Shown here one piece after another: positions 15,783-24,085 of a stretch of DNA of 28,089 nucleotides. A program made the position numbers and the translations under genes. This DNA comes from an uncultured Campylobacter sp. (GTDB taxonomy: Bacteria; Campylobacterota; Campylobacteria; Campylobacterales; Campylobacteraceae). How positions within the stretch are numbered: position 1 is the first letter of the stretch; each line of letters starts with the position of its first letter. Below the pieces are notes generated by a model. That model made no database searches, was not told the origin of the DNA, and was given only the letters and a program-made list of their open reading frames with translations. Where the stretch lies: NCBI RefSeq assembly GCF_937921625.1, contig NZ_CAKZTI010000067.1, positions 1 through 28,089 of the forward strand, read 5' to 3'.

Positions 15783-16748
15783 ATGAAAAGGCTTCTATTT
15801 TTCGTCGTTTTTGCGCTGGCCACTCTCGCCGCGGCGATCTACTTCAATCTCGATAGGCGCGAAGAGGTCGCGCACAAGGCCTACGGCATCATCGATATCA
15901 GGCAGAGTTCGCTTAGCTTCGAGCGTAGCGGCCGCATAAGCGCGCTTTATCGCGACGAGGGCGATTCCGTGCAGGCTGGCGATGTTTTGGCGGCTCTGGA
16001 TACGGCGGATCTGAGTTTTCAAAGACAGGTTCAGATCGCAAGGTGCGACGGGCTTAAATTTAGCTTGCAAAAGCTGCAAAGCGGCTTTCGTAGCGAGGAG
16101 ATCGAGATGGCGGCGGCGAACGTAAGCGCGCTGCAAAACGCCCTACAGCTCGCTACTTTGACGAACGAGCGCCTAAAGAGCCTAGGCAAAACAAACTCCG
16201 CGTCCAAGCAGCAGATCGACGAGGCGTTTTATTCGATGAAGCGCACGCAAGCCCAGCTACAAAGCGCGCAGGCTAATCTGCGTCAGCTTCAAAGCGGCTA
16301 CCGCGGCGAGGATGTCGGCGCTGCGCGCGCAAATTTGGCAAGCTGCGAGGAAAATTTAAAATATCTGAACTACCAAATCGAGACGCAAAGCGTGCTAAAA
16401 GCGCCATTTAGCGGGCAGATCAGAGCGCGCCTTAAGGAGCTCGGCGACATTAGCATGCCAAGCGTGGGCGTTTTTGAGCTCAGCGAAGTAAAAAACAAGC
16501 GCGCGAAATTTTATCTGAGCGAAAATCAGCTCCGCTTCCTGCGTGCCGGACAGAGCGTGCGGATCATCGCGGCGGACGGCTCTAGCGCGAGCGCAAAGGT
16601 CGCCTACGTGAGCCAAACCGCGATGTACACGCCCCGCACGGTGCAGACCGAGGAGCTACGCGCCGATCTCGTGTGGGAGGCGCGCGCCGATTTCAGCGAC
16701 GATGACGGTAGCTTTCGCTTAGGGCAGCCGATCAGCGTGGAATTTTAA
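15783..16748 (+). CDS. HlyD-family periplasmic adaptor of an ABC exporter (YbhG/YhiI type)
   Basis: Membrane-fusion (adaptor) protein of 321 residues linking the inner-membrane ABC transporter to an outer-membrane exit duct. One N-terminal anchor (about residues 3-21) is followed by the first half of a lipoyl-like domain (RISALYRDEGDSVQAGDVLAALD, about 53-75). A long alpha-helical hairpin rich in Gln, Ala and Leu (about 80-200) comes next, then the second half-lipoyl (LKAPFSGQIRARLKELGD) and a beta-barrel. LQSGFRSEEIEMAAAN and LQSGYRGEDVGAARAN repeat within the hairpin, as in YbhG/YhiI-type adaptors. The transported compound is unknown; homologous systems are linked with drug or cation efflux. 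Its stop overlaps an ATG (TAATG) that opens only a 6-codon frame, and the ATPase gene follows 1.3 kb later. Confidence 0.88.
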   Translation: MKRLLFFVVFALATLAAAIYFNLDRREEVAHKAYGIIDIRQSSLSFERSGRISALYRDEGDSVQAGDVLAALDTADLSFQRQVQIARCDGLKFSLQKLQSGFRSEEIEMAAANVSALQNALQLATLTNERLKSLGKTNSASKQQIDEAFYSMKRTQAQLQSAQANLRQLQSGYRGEDVGAARANLASCEENLKYLNYQIETQSVLKAPFSGQIRARLKELGDISMPSVGVFELSEVKNKRAKFYLSENQLRFLRAGQSVRIIAADGSSASAKVAYVSQTAMYTPRTVQTEELRADLVWEARADFSDDDGSFRLGQPISVEF

Positions 16749-18081
16749 TGCGAGAGCGTCGCGAGTGAATTTAATGCACGAGTGAAATTTAGCGCGCGGG
16801 CGGCACTTTGGAGACTGCGGGCAAAATTTGGATAGCAAAGCTCGCCGTTTATAAATTTACGCAATGTCGCGCAAATCGTGCGTACGGCGTGGGCCTGATG
16901 AAATTTTAAAAGCGCGCTTCGAGGTGAAATTTTAACGCCGCCTGTTCGGCAGAGAGTAGGGCGATGAAATTGCACCGCCCCTAAAATACATCGTCTCGGC
17001 GGCGATAAAATGCTGCGCGCTTAGAACGAAGCCGTACAAAGGCGGCGTAAATTTTATCGCGCGAGTTTTGCGCGAGCAGGCGGGGGCTTTGGATAAAAGA
17101 TCGGAATTTTACAGCGCAGCGAATAAAATTTTGGCGAAATTTTGGCGCAAAGCAACGCGAGTTAAATTTAAAATTTGCGGCTCGGAAACGAGTACAAGCA
17201 GGGCGGTAGAGCGGCAGCGGGCTTTGTTTCTAGCGGGCGTTTTGCGATAAACGAGCGGCAATTGAGTGCCGACTGCGGATAGCGGTAAAATTTCGCTACA
17301 AAACAAGCGACGCGATTAATGTCGATTGCGAGCGGCGTAAAATTTTGCCCAAAGGACGTGGTAGCCGAAGTCGGTACTATGCTAAGGAAAGCCGAGACTA
17401 GGTAAAATTTCGCCAAAAGAGATGGCGGCGGTAAATTTTACCCCGAAAGGCAGGCGAAAGTGAAATTTTGCCCAAAAGGTGCGGCGGCGGTAAAATTTCG
17501 CCGAAAGAAGCGCAGCGCAGATAGAGCTCGGCACTTATGGGTCGCCAGGTACCTGAAAACTCGCTTTCATCTGTGTTTTGAAGCGAGTTTATCGCGGATA
17601 CTCACGGGCTGCTTCATGTTTTGGAGACCGCCCCGCCCATGCGCGTTGTGTGCGCATCGTTGGCGGCGCGGCTAGCCGATGCGATATGTACGCGCTCAAG
17701 ACGGATCGGGCGGCGCGCGGAATATTCGGCGCGAGCCGTAAGCAACGCCGATCGTGCGGGCACTCGAATTCGAGCGGGCGATTGCAGGGCGCCCCGGCGC
17801 GATAGGGCTTGGTTTCGCGCGCTTGCGGTAAGTTGCGTCGAATTTATGCGAGGTTTGGGCGAAATTGTTCGACGCGCGTTGCTAAATTTAAAGCGCGCGG
17901 CGGTTGTAAAACCAATATGCCGCGACTATCACAAAACTAAGACGCCGTAGCGGCTGCGAAACTAAGACGTCTTTGCGGCTGCAGAAGCAAGGCATCGCGA
18001 CAAAGAGCGCCTTTTCGGCGTGCACAGGCCTCGTTCGTCGCGCCAAGCGACGGGGCGAGTAAATAAAATTTGGAGCTAGGC
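16749..18081. other. 1.3 kb non-coding gap inside the exporter locus
   Basis: Unusual distance for an adaptor-ATPase junction. The left half alternates AAATTT patches with GC-rich words (GGCGGCG, CGCGCG) and includes diverged tandem units at 17402-17518. The right half (about 17520-18060) is GC-rich with few AAATTT words. Near 17925-17975, two similar segments read AACTAAGACG(C/T)CGTxGCGGCTGC. Open frames at 17578-17805 and 17621-17950 are Arg/Ala-rich, overlap in different frames and have no family features, so I regard them as chance. The region separates genes that normally adjoin. Confidence 0.6.
17402..17518 (+). repeat. Four diverged 29-30 bp tandem units
   Basis: Units begin at 17402, 17431, 17460 and 17490. 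Each starts GTAAAATTT or GTGAAATTTT, continues CGCC or GCCC, then (G/A)AAAG and a GGCGGCG-like tail. A fifth, more distant copy starts near 17338 (GTAAAATTTTGCCCAAAGG). There are no spacers, so this is not a CRISPR array. Confidence 0.7.
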
Positions 18082-19947
18082 TTGGATCTACTAAATATCG
18101 TAAATTTAAAGAAATTTTATCTGCGAGAGGATCGCAGCAAAAACGTCGTTTTTGAAAATTTTGATCTGCGAATTGGCGACGCGCCGCGGCTCATCAGCCT
18201 CACGGGCCCCGACGGCGCGGGCAAATCCACGCTTTTAAAGCTCATCTGCGGCATCATCGCGCCCGATTGCGGCGAGATAAAATTTGCTGGCTTCACCCCT
18301 AGCGGCGAAAATAAAGAATTCGTCCGCGCAAATGGCTATATGTCGCAGAGCTTGGGGCTTTACGAGGAGCTTAGCGTCTGGCAAAATTTAAACATTTTCG
18401 CGGGCCTAAAGGGGCTCGATCTAAAAGACGGCGAGGAGTATCTGCGCGGGCTTTTGCGCCGCGTGGGGCTTTTGAAATTTAAAGATTACGCCGTGGATTC
18501 GCTCTCTGGTGGGATGAAACAAAAGCTCGGCGTCGCCTGCGCGATTGCGGCAAAACCGCGGCTTTTGGTGCTCGATGAGCCCACCGTCGGCGTTGATCCG
18601 CTCTCGCGCAGCGAGCTGTGGGCGATCGTGCGCGAGTATCTGGATCAAAGCGGCGCGAAATGCATATTTTCGACGGCGTATTTTGACGAGGCGGCGGATG
18701 CCGATCTGACGCTGATTTTGCTCGGCGGCAAGATCATAGCGCAGGAGCGCGCCGCAAAGATCACCGCGGCGCTGCGAGATCGCACCTTTCGCATTGGCGG
18801 CGAGGATTATCAGAGCCTGGCGCGCCGCTTGATGTTTAAGACGCAGAGGTTTTTAAAAAACTCCCCGCTCATCGACATCTGCCCCAGAGACGGCAGCGTC
18901 GATCTGCTAAGCGAAGAGCCGATAAGCCTGCGCGATCTGCAGGAGTTTTTAAACGCGAGTCTAAGCGGTAGCGACGAAGACAGAGGCGGCGAAAGCACGG
19001 AGCGCGAAAACGGGGGCGACGAAAATTTTAAAATTTCAAATGAAAACGAGGGCGCTAAATTTAACGAAAACGAAAGCGCTAAATTTAAACTGAGCCCGCG
19101 CGAGGCGAGCCTAGAGGATGCGTATATTTTTTTAAATAAAGCAGAGATCGGCGCGGCAAACTTCGGCTACGAAAAAAGGAGCTTCGATGCGGCTCAAACC
19201 GTCATCAAAGTGCGCGATGTGAGTAAAAAATTCGGCTCATTCACCGCCGTGGAAAATACGAGTTTCGAGGTCAAAAAGGGCGAGATTTTCGGCCTTCTAG
19301 GTCCAAACGGCGCGGGCAAGACGACGACCTTTCGTATGATCTGCGCGCTTTTGGGTATGAGCGGGGGCGAGATCTCGGTCATGGGCGAGGATCTGCGTCA
19401 TGCCAAATCATCGATCAGATCGCGCATCGGCTATGTCTCGCAGAAATTCTCGCTTTATAAAAAGCTAAGCTGCTATCAAAATTTAGAGTATTTCGGCCGT
19501 AGCTACGGCATCGGCGGCATGGCGCTGAAGCGGCGCATAGAGGAGCTTTTGAGCGAGTTTGGCTTGCAGCGGCTGCGAAACGAGACGTGGCAGAACCTAC
19601 CCTTTGGCGCGGGGCGCAACCTTTCGATGGCGTGCGCGCTCATCCACCGCCCCGAGATTTTGTTTCTCGACGAGGCCACCAGCGGCGCCGATCCGCTTTC
19701 GCGCAGGCTCTTTTGGAACCGCATAAATGCGCTGGCGCGCACCGGCGTGAGCGTGGTCGTGACGACGCATTTTATGGAGGAGGCGGAGTATTGCGATCGG
19801 TTTTTGATCCAAGATCGCGGCAAAATCCTGGCGCTAGGCAGTCCCGACGAGGTCTGCGTGCAGCGCGGGCGGCGGCTTAGCGTGCAGCAGGCCTTCATAA
19901 ACGAGGTGCAAAAATTTAGAAGCGAGGTGGGCGATGAGGGCTTTTGA
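18082..19947 (+). CDS. ABC exporter ATPase with two fused nucleotide-binding domains (YbhF type)
   Basis: Cytosolic ATPase of 621 residues that would drive the export system. Domain 1 has Walker A GPDGAGKST (about 42-50), signature LSGGMKQK and Walker B LLVLDEPT; its switch position reads STAYFDEA with Tyr where His is usual. Domain 2 has Walker A GPNGAGKTT (about 407-415), Walker B ILFLDEATSGADP and a normal switch (TTHFMEEAE), but its signature is degraded to LPFGAGRN. The domains therefore look non-equivalent. The linker (about 290-340) is low-complexity, with a 24 bp duplication containing AAATTT. I start at TTG 18082, six bases after GGAG; TTG 18070 is the alternative. The two-domain layout and neighbours match YbhF of E. 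coli (about 580 residues). Confidence 0.87.
   Translation: MDLLNIVNLKKFYLREDRSKNVVFENFDLRIGDAPRLISLTGPDGAGKSTLLKLICGIIAPDCGEIKFAGFTPSGENKEFVRANGYMSQSLGLYEELSVWQNLNIFAGLKGLDLKDGEEYLRGLLRRVGLLKFKDYAVDSLSGGMKQKLGVACAIAAKPRLLVLDEPTVGVDPLSRSELWAIVREYLDQSGAKCIFSTAYFDEAADADLTLILLGGKIIAQERAAKITAALRDRTFRIGGEDYQSLARRLMFKTQRFLKNSPLIDICPRDGSVDLLSEEPISLRDLQEFLNASLSGSDEDRGGESTERENGGDENFKISNENEGAKFNENESAKFKLSPREASLEDAYIFLNKAEIGAANFGYEKRSFDAAQTVIKVRDVSKKFGSFTAVENTSFEVKKGEIFGLLGPNGAGKTTTFRMICALLGMSGGEISVMGEDLRHAKSSIRSRIGYVSQKFSLYKKLSCYQNLEYFGRSYGIGGMALKRRIEELLSEFGLQRLRNETWQNLPFGAGRNLSMACALIHRPEILFLDEATSGADPLSRRLFWNRINALARTGVSVVVTTHFMEEAEYCDRFLIQDRGKILALGSPDEVCVQRGRRLSVQQAFINEVQKFRSEVGDEGF
19042..19089 (+). 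repeat. 24 bp tandem duplication in the ATPase linker
   Basis: GAAAACGAGGGCGCTAAATT (start 19042) and GAAAACGAAAGCGCTAAATT (start 19066) are the heads of two 24-base units coding for ENE(G/S)AKFN-like residues. An AAAATTTTAAAATTT patch lies just upstream in frame (coding for NFKIS). Confidence 0.75.
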
Positions 19948-20758
19948 TCTAAATTTTGCGCGAGCGACTAGGATTTTTGATCCGAATTTTATGCGGGGCG
20001 GACGAAAACCAGCGCGCCCGCGCGGTAAAATTTTTAGCGGCGAAAAGCTCTTGCGGAGCGATGAAATTTTAAACGGCGGCAGGATTTTGAGCGACTGGGC
20101 TTTGAATGTCGGTGAAATTCTAAGCGGCGGAATTTTAAACGACGGCAAATTTTGGATCGATAATAAAATTTTGAAAGGCGGCGAAATTTTGAATGAGGCA
20201 TCGCGCGGCAGGACACGGCGCGGATTTTGTAGATGGATACTGCGCGAGCTCTACGCAGAAGCGAGCCCGCTTCATCTGCGCCGCAAATTTCAAAGCGTGA
20301 GCGGCTCGCAAACGGATTATAAATTTCAAAGCGCGAGCAGCTCGCAAACAGATCGTAAATTTAAAATGGCGGTCAGTCTGCGAATAGCTTGTAAATTTAA
20401 AACCCCGATGCAAAAATTTTATCGCGGATATTGCGCCGCCGTAGAGCCTCTGCGTCAAAAATTCCGCAGCGAGACAATGCCGCGGTGCATAAAATTTCAA
20501 AGCCCGCCGTATGTACTCGCACGGCTAAAATTTCAGGGTGCGATGAGCGAGATGAGCGCAGGCAGTCCGTCTGTGCCGTTAAAATTTCAAATCTCGATTG
20601 CCGCATCTTTGCAATTAAAATTTTGGGGCGTGCCAAATGCGACCCCGCGGCTAAAATTTCAAAGCGCGGTAGTCGCCGAATTTGCGCGATCAAAATTTAA
20701 GGGCTCGTCGCGCGCAGCGCAGCGCCGCAAAATCCGAGCACAGGGGCAGGGTGGATGA
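19934..20758 (+). CDS. Repeat-derived 274-codon ORF bridging ATPase and first permease
   Basis: Open for 274 codons. It overlaps the end of the ATPase gene by 14 nt and the start of the permease gene by 4 nt (ATGA, 20755-20758), with AGGTGG upstream of its ATG. The predicted product is basic and low in complexity: EILNGG/EILSGG-like units fill about residues 40-85, then KFQS-type units recur, often 12 residues apart. No signal peptide, membrane segment or known domain is seen. Frames on both strands here have sizeable ORFs, so openness alone is weak; the exact overlap with both neighbours is the argument. It may keep ribosomes flowing from ATPase to permease across expanded repeats. Whether it makes a stable protein is unknown. 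Confidence 0.4.
   Translation: MRAFDLNFARATRIFDPNFMRGGRKPARPRGKIFSGEKLLRSDEILNGGRILSDWALNVGEILSGGILNDGKFWIDNKILKGGEILNEASRGRTRRGFCRWILRELYAEASPLHLRRKFQSVSGSQTDYKFQSASSSQTDRKFKMAVSLRIACKFKTPMQKFYRGYCAAVEPLRQKFRSETMPRCIKFQSPPYVLARLKFQGAMSEMSAGSPSVPLKFQISIAASLQLKFWGVPNATPRLKFQSAVVAEFARSKFKGSSRAAQRRKIRAQGQGG
20285..20400 (+). repeat. 36 bp periodic repeat within the bridging ORF
   Basis: AAATTT words at 20285, 20321, 20357 and 20393 are exactly 36 bases apart. The first two units are close copies (AAATTTCAAAGCG, then GAGC, then GCTCGCAAAC); the third is diverged. In frame they give KFQSVSGSQTDY, KFQSASSSQTDR and KFKMAVSLRIAC. Confidence 0.8.
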
Positions 20759-22323
20759 ATTTTACCTTTTTAAAAATCCTAGTAAAAAAGGAGTTTGCGC
20801 AGATCGCAAAGGATCGATCGGCGCTCGTGATCGCGTTTTTGATGCCGCTAATTTTGGTCGTGATCTACGGATACGCGATGCGGATGGACATAAAGCCCGT
20901 CAAGGTGGGCTTCGTAAGCGATCTGGGCTCCAAAATCGAGCGGGATCTGCTCGGCGGATTTTTGGGCTCAAAATACCTACAAACCCGCGTCTACACGGAT
21001 CTAGAGAGCGCGAGGAGAGATTTTAAGGCGCACGAGATCGAGAGTATTTTGTATTTTGATCCGCGCTTTGCGGCTAAATTTCAAAACTCGCTGAGCGGGC
21101 TCGGCGGCGCAGGTGCGGGCGTAAATTTAAACCTCTTTAGCGACGAAAGCTCCTCTGCGGGCGGTGCGGACAATCTCCAAAATGCGAGCAGCGCTGAAAA
21201 TTTCCGTCCGTTTGAGGACGACAGCGCGGGCGCTAGCACGGAGAGCGGCATAAACACCTCCACGGGCGGCACCAACGTAAGCGGCGAGGGTTCATACGGC
21301 AACGGCGCAGAAGCGGGCGGCAGCGGAGTAAATTCAAGCGGCGCAACTGCAAATTCCAGTAGTGGCGCAAGCGATATGGGCGCAAATCAAGGCAGCGTAA
21401 ATTTAATCGGCGGCGCAGACGATCTTCAAAATGCGAGCAGCGGCGCCAATGCAAACCCTTCCGCTAACGGCGCTCGCAGCGCGGGCGGCGCTGCAAATAA
21501 CGGCGGCGTAAATAGCGCAGGCGGCTCGAATAAAGACGGCGCCGAAATTTTCCTTATCCAAAACGCCACTCAGTCGCAGCTCGCGCTTCTTAGCTATGTT
21601 TACGTAGCAGGCGTAATCGAGCAGGTTTTGGCGCAAGATTACGGCTTTTTAAACGCAAATTTAAACGCCGCCGCAAGGCCCGTCAGCGTGAATTATCGCA
21701 GCTGGTTCAATGAAGCCAACGAATCGACGTGGTATCTCGTATCTGCCGAGTACGTGGGGATTTTGGGGCTCATCTGCCTATTTATGGTCGCGGTCGTGAT
21801 CTCGCGCGAATGGGACCGCGGCACGATCGCCTCGCTTTACAATTCCAACGCAAGCGCGCTTGAGATCGTTACTGCCAAGGTCGGCGCGTATTATTTCCTG
21901 GCGCTTTTGGGCGGCGCGATGACGCTCGTTTACGGGCAGGTGCTTTTGGGCATCCCGATCCGCGGCAGCGTGGCGATGCTGCTGGCGACGCTTTGCGTAT
22001 TCGTGCTGGAGATGACCTGCCTAGGCATGCTGATCTCGGCGATTTGCAAAAATCAATTCCTAGCGCAGGAATACGCCATCGTCATCGGCTACCTACCCGT
22101 GACGCTGCTTAGCGGCATGATATTCGATCTGCGCGGACTGCCCGCGGCGGTCAATTTCATCGGGCACCTGCTGCCGCCCACATACGCGGTCGAGTCCTTT
22201 CGCATCTGCTTTCTCTCGGGCGGACAGAGCGCGACGCTATGGGTAAACCTCGCCATTCAGGCGCTCGGAGCGGTTCTGTTTTTCAGCTTGTGCGTGCTTA
22301 GCGTAAAAAGGGGCGCACGATGA
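20755..22323 (+). CDS. ABC-2 type permease (YbhS/YhhJ type) with large low-complexity insert
   Basis: Inner-membrane permease of 522 residues. The first membrane helix is at about 23-42, followed by a large periplasmic domain. The ABC-2 core begins near residue 328 and has five more hydrophobic segments, including the usual SREWDRGTIASL helix (about 347-358) and LLPPTYAVESFR. Relatives are about 370 residues. The excess is an insert of about 150 residues (113-262) made almost only of Ser, Gly, Ala and Asn, with a duplicated GGAD(N/D)LQNASS at 136-146 and 219-229. Topology places the insert in the periplasm. The start overlaps the upstream bridge ORF by 4 nt, and the stop overlaps the next one by 4 nt. 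Confidence 0.85.
   Translation: MNFTFLKILVKKEFAQIAKDRSALVIAFLMPLILVVIYGYAMRMDIKPVKVGFVSDLGSKIERDLLGGFLGSKYLQTRVYTDLESARRDFKAHEIESILYFDPRFAAKFQNSLSGLGGAGAGVNLNLFSDESSSAGGADNLQNASSAENFRPFEDDSAGASTESGINTSTGGTNVSGEGSYGNGAEAGGSGVNSSGATANSSSGASDMGANQGSVNLIGGADDLQNASSGANANPSANGARSAGGAANNGGVNSAGGSNKDGAEIFLIQNATQSQLALLSYVYVAGVIEQVLAQDYGFLNANLNAAARPVSVNYRSWFNEANESTWYLVSAEYVGILGLICLFMVAVVISREWDRGTIASLYNSNASALEIVTAKVGAYYFLALLGGAMTLVYGQVLLGIPIRGSVAMLLATLCVFVLEMTCLGMLISAICKNQFLAQEYAIVIGYLPVTLLSGMIFDLRGLPAAVNFIGHLLPPTYAVESFRICFLSGGQSATLWVNLAIQALGAVLFFSLCVLSVKRGAR
21091..21540 (+). repeat. Ser/Gly/Ala/Asn-rich coding expansion in permease 1
   Basis: About 450 bases coding for the low-complexity part. The 33-base segments at 21160-21192 and 21409-21441 are near-identical and code for GGADNLQNASS and GGADDLQNASS. 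The rest is built of GGCGGC, AGCAGC and GTAAATTTAA-like words. Confidence 0.75.
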
Positions 22324-22997
22324 AATTTTTAAAATTTCTAGGCGCGAGATGCTTTGGTTCGCGGGCGGCGGAACTTTTGAAATTTACGTCCAAGCTGCGC
22401 AATGAGTTTGGAATTTTAAAGTTTATGCGCGCTTCAGCGCCTTTTGCGGATACAGCGCAAAATTTTATACCGCAGCGTGGATTGAGAATTTCAAAGCTTA
22501 TTTGCGAGCTGCCGTCTACTCTACGTCGTGTTTTGCCGAGCGCAGATGTAGCCGAAGCAGGGCACGTGACGCGGCTTACTTCGCAGCATGCGCACGACGC
22601 GATAGAAAAACGGCGTGCGGTTAAGTTTAATCATGCGGGCGGATATTTAAATTCTGCGTGGCGCTACATAGCGCGATTTTGTAGCGCAGCTGCACGGCAC
22701 GGCTACGAAGTAGGGCGCACGGAAAAATTTAGCAAATTTAGCCTCACAAACGCGCTTTTAAATTCCATCTCCTTGCCGCCGCGTAAATTTAAACTCACGC
22801 TTTTAAAATTTACGCCCGAGGTGCCGCGCAATATATCTGAAATTTTAAATTTTATGCCTGAGCTGCGCAAATTTAAATCAGCGTCTGCGGTGCGTTTAAA
22901 TTTCGCTTTCAATTCCGTGCCGCGAGCCCGCGCCGCTAAAGTTGAAAATGGTGTTAAATTTGAAGGTGCCGCTAAATTTAAAAGGGGTGTGCGATGA
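22320..22997 (+). CDS. Repeat-derived 225-codon ORF bridging the two permeases
   Basis: Open for 225 codons and overlapping both neighbours by 4 nt: its ATG is in ATGA with the first permease stop (22320-22323), and its stop is in ATGA with the second permease start (22994-22997). The product begins MKFLKFLGAR and is rich in KF and KFT words from AAATTT repeats; about residues 60-150 are less repetitive. No known domain, signal peptide or convincing membrane segment. GGGGTGTGCG at its end serves as ribosome site of the next gene. As with the other bridge ORF, its clearest role would be translational coupling between two permease subunits; a real protein cannot be ruled out. Confidence 0.4.
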   Translation: MKFLKFLGARCFGSRAAELLKFTSKLRNEFGILKFMRASAPFADTAQNFIPQRGLRISKLICELPSTLRRVLPSADVAEAGHVTRLTSQHAHDAIEKRRAVKFNHAGGYLNSAWRYIARFCSAAARHGYEVGRTEKFSKFSLTNALLNSISLPPRKFKLTLLKFTPEVPRNISEILNFMPELRKFKSASAVRLNFAFNSVPRARAAKVENGVKFEGAAKFKRGVR

Positions 22998-24085
22998 ACG
23001 CTCTGCGAAAATCTCTACTTCGAATTCGCGCGCTGATAAAAAAGGAATTTTTGGCGATGTTTCGCGACAAGGGCACGCGCATGGTGCTGATCGTGCCGGT
23101 GCTGGTGCAGGCGATCATATTCGGCTACGGCGCGAATTTCACCCCCGAGCAGGTGCGCTACGCGATTTTGGACGACGCCCGCGATGCGACGTCCGCTGCG
23201 CTGGTACAGCAGATCGCCGCTACGCCGATGTTTAAAACAGATCTTGGCTGCAAAGACCTAACCTGCCTGCGCCGCGCCGTAAGCGAGGGAGAGGCGATCA
23301 TCGCGATCTATTTTGGCAGCGATTTTGCGAGCACGCACGAGCTTTTGATCATCGCGGATTCGCGCAATACGACCTTGGCAAATACCGTCATCGGCTTCGT
23401 GCAGGCCATAGCGGGGGAATACAACTCGCAGCATTTTGTTAATTTAATCAGCATAAATCCGCGCTATGTTTTTAACGAAAACACGATCACGCGCTACACG
23501 ATCATGACGGGGATGATTTTGGGGCTTTCGATGATTCAGGTGCTGATGCTATCGGCGTTTAGCGTCTCTCGAGAGCGCGAGGAGGGGAGCTTCGATATGA
23601 TGCTGATGACGCCCGCGAACCCGCTTGAGATGCTGATCGGCAAAGCCGTGCCGCCCGTGCTGATCGCGATCGCGCAGGGGCTCGCGCTGTTTTTGATCTG
23701 CGTATTCTACTTCGAAATTCCATTCCGCGGGCGCTTTGCGGATCTTTTTGCGATCATTGCGATCTTTAGCGCCTGCAACGTAGGCATCGGCCTCGCGATC
23801 TCGACCGTCTGCAAAACCTCGCTACAATCGGTCGTGAGCTCGTTTTTGTTCCTGCTGCCGTGCATTATGATAAGCGGGCTGATAACGCCTGCGGACGCGA
23901 TGCCGCGGTGGTTTTACTACATCGCGCACCTCGATCCGATGTATTATGCCAACAACTGCATGTGGCGGATCTATCTGGAGGGCGCGAGTCTCGGCGAGCT
24001 GTGGCATCTCATCGTGCCGCTGCTGCTGATAGGGCTTGGCACGTTGAGCTTTGCGGCGTCGCTTTTTAGAAATAAGCTGGATTAG
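22994..24085 (+). CDS. ABC-2 type permease (YbhR/YhhJ type)
   Basis: Second inner-membrane permease of the export system, 363 residues, the usual length. The first helix (about 29-46) is followed by a periplasmic domain (GANFTPEQVRYAILDD...). The ABC-2 core then starts with TRYTIMTGMILGLSMIQVLML (about 165-185). SREREEGSFDMMLMTP (about 194-209) is the coupling segment that contacts the ATPase, and HLDPMYYANNCMWRIYLEG lies near the C terminus. It has no low-complexity insert, unlike its partner. With the ATPase and adaptor it completes a YbhGFSR-like set, so the two permeases probably form a heterodimer. It is the last gene of the locus; 266 repeat-filled bases separate it from a convergent gene. 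Confidence 0.9.
   Translation: MNALRKSLLRIRALIKKEFLAMFRDKGTRMVLIVPVLVQAIIFGYGANFTPEQVRYAILDDARDATSAALVQQIAATPMFKTDLGCKDLTCLRRAVSEGEAIIAIYFGSDFASTHELLIIADSRNTTLANTVIGFVQAIAGEYNSQHFVNLISINPRYVFNENTITRYTIMTGMILGLSMIQVLMLSAFSVSREREEGSFDMMLMTPANPLEMLIGKAVPPVLIAIAQGLALFLICVFYFEIPFRGRFADLFAIIAIFSACNVGIGLAISTVCKTSLQSVVSSFLFLLPCIMISGLITPADAMPRWFYYIAHLDPMYYANNCMWRIYLEGASLGELWHLIVPLLLIGLGTLSFAASLFRNKLD

Noticed and set aside
17402..17518. Possible CRISPR array
   Set aside because: Units of 29-30 bases follow each other directly and are diverged throughout; there are no constant repeats separated by unique spacers and no cas genes.
17578..17950. Arg/Ala-rich ORFs in the exporter gap
   Set aside because: Two overlapping frames in GC-rich sequence where stops are rare; neither has a ribosome site or overlaps a neighbour in the way the bridge ORFs do.
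19834..20693. Several minus-strand ORFs opposite the first bridge ORF
   Set aside because: They do not align with any gene boundary and lie antisense to the ATPase end and the repeat words; they are taken as shadows. They do weaken the argument from openness alone for the bridge ORF.
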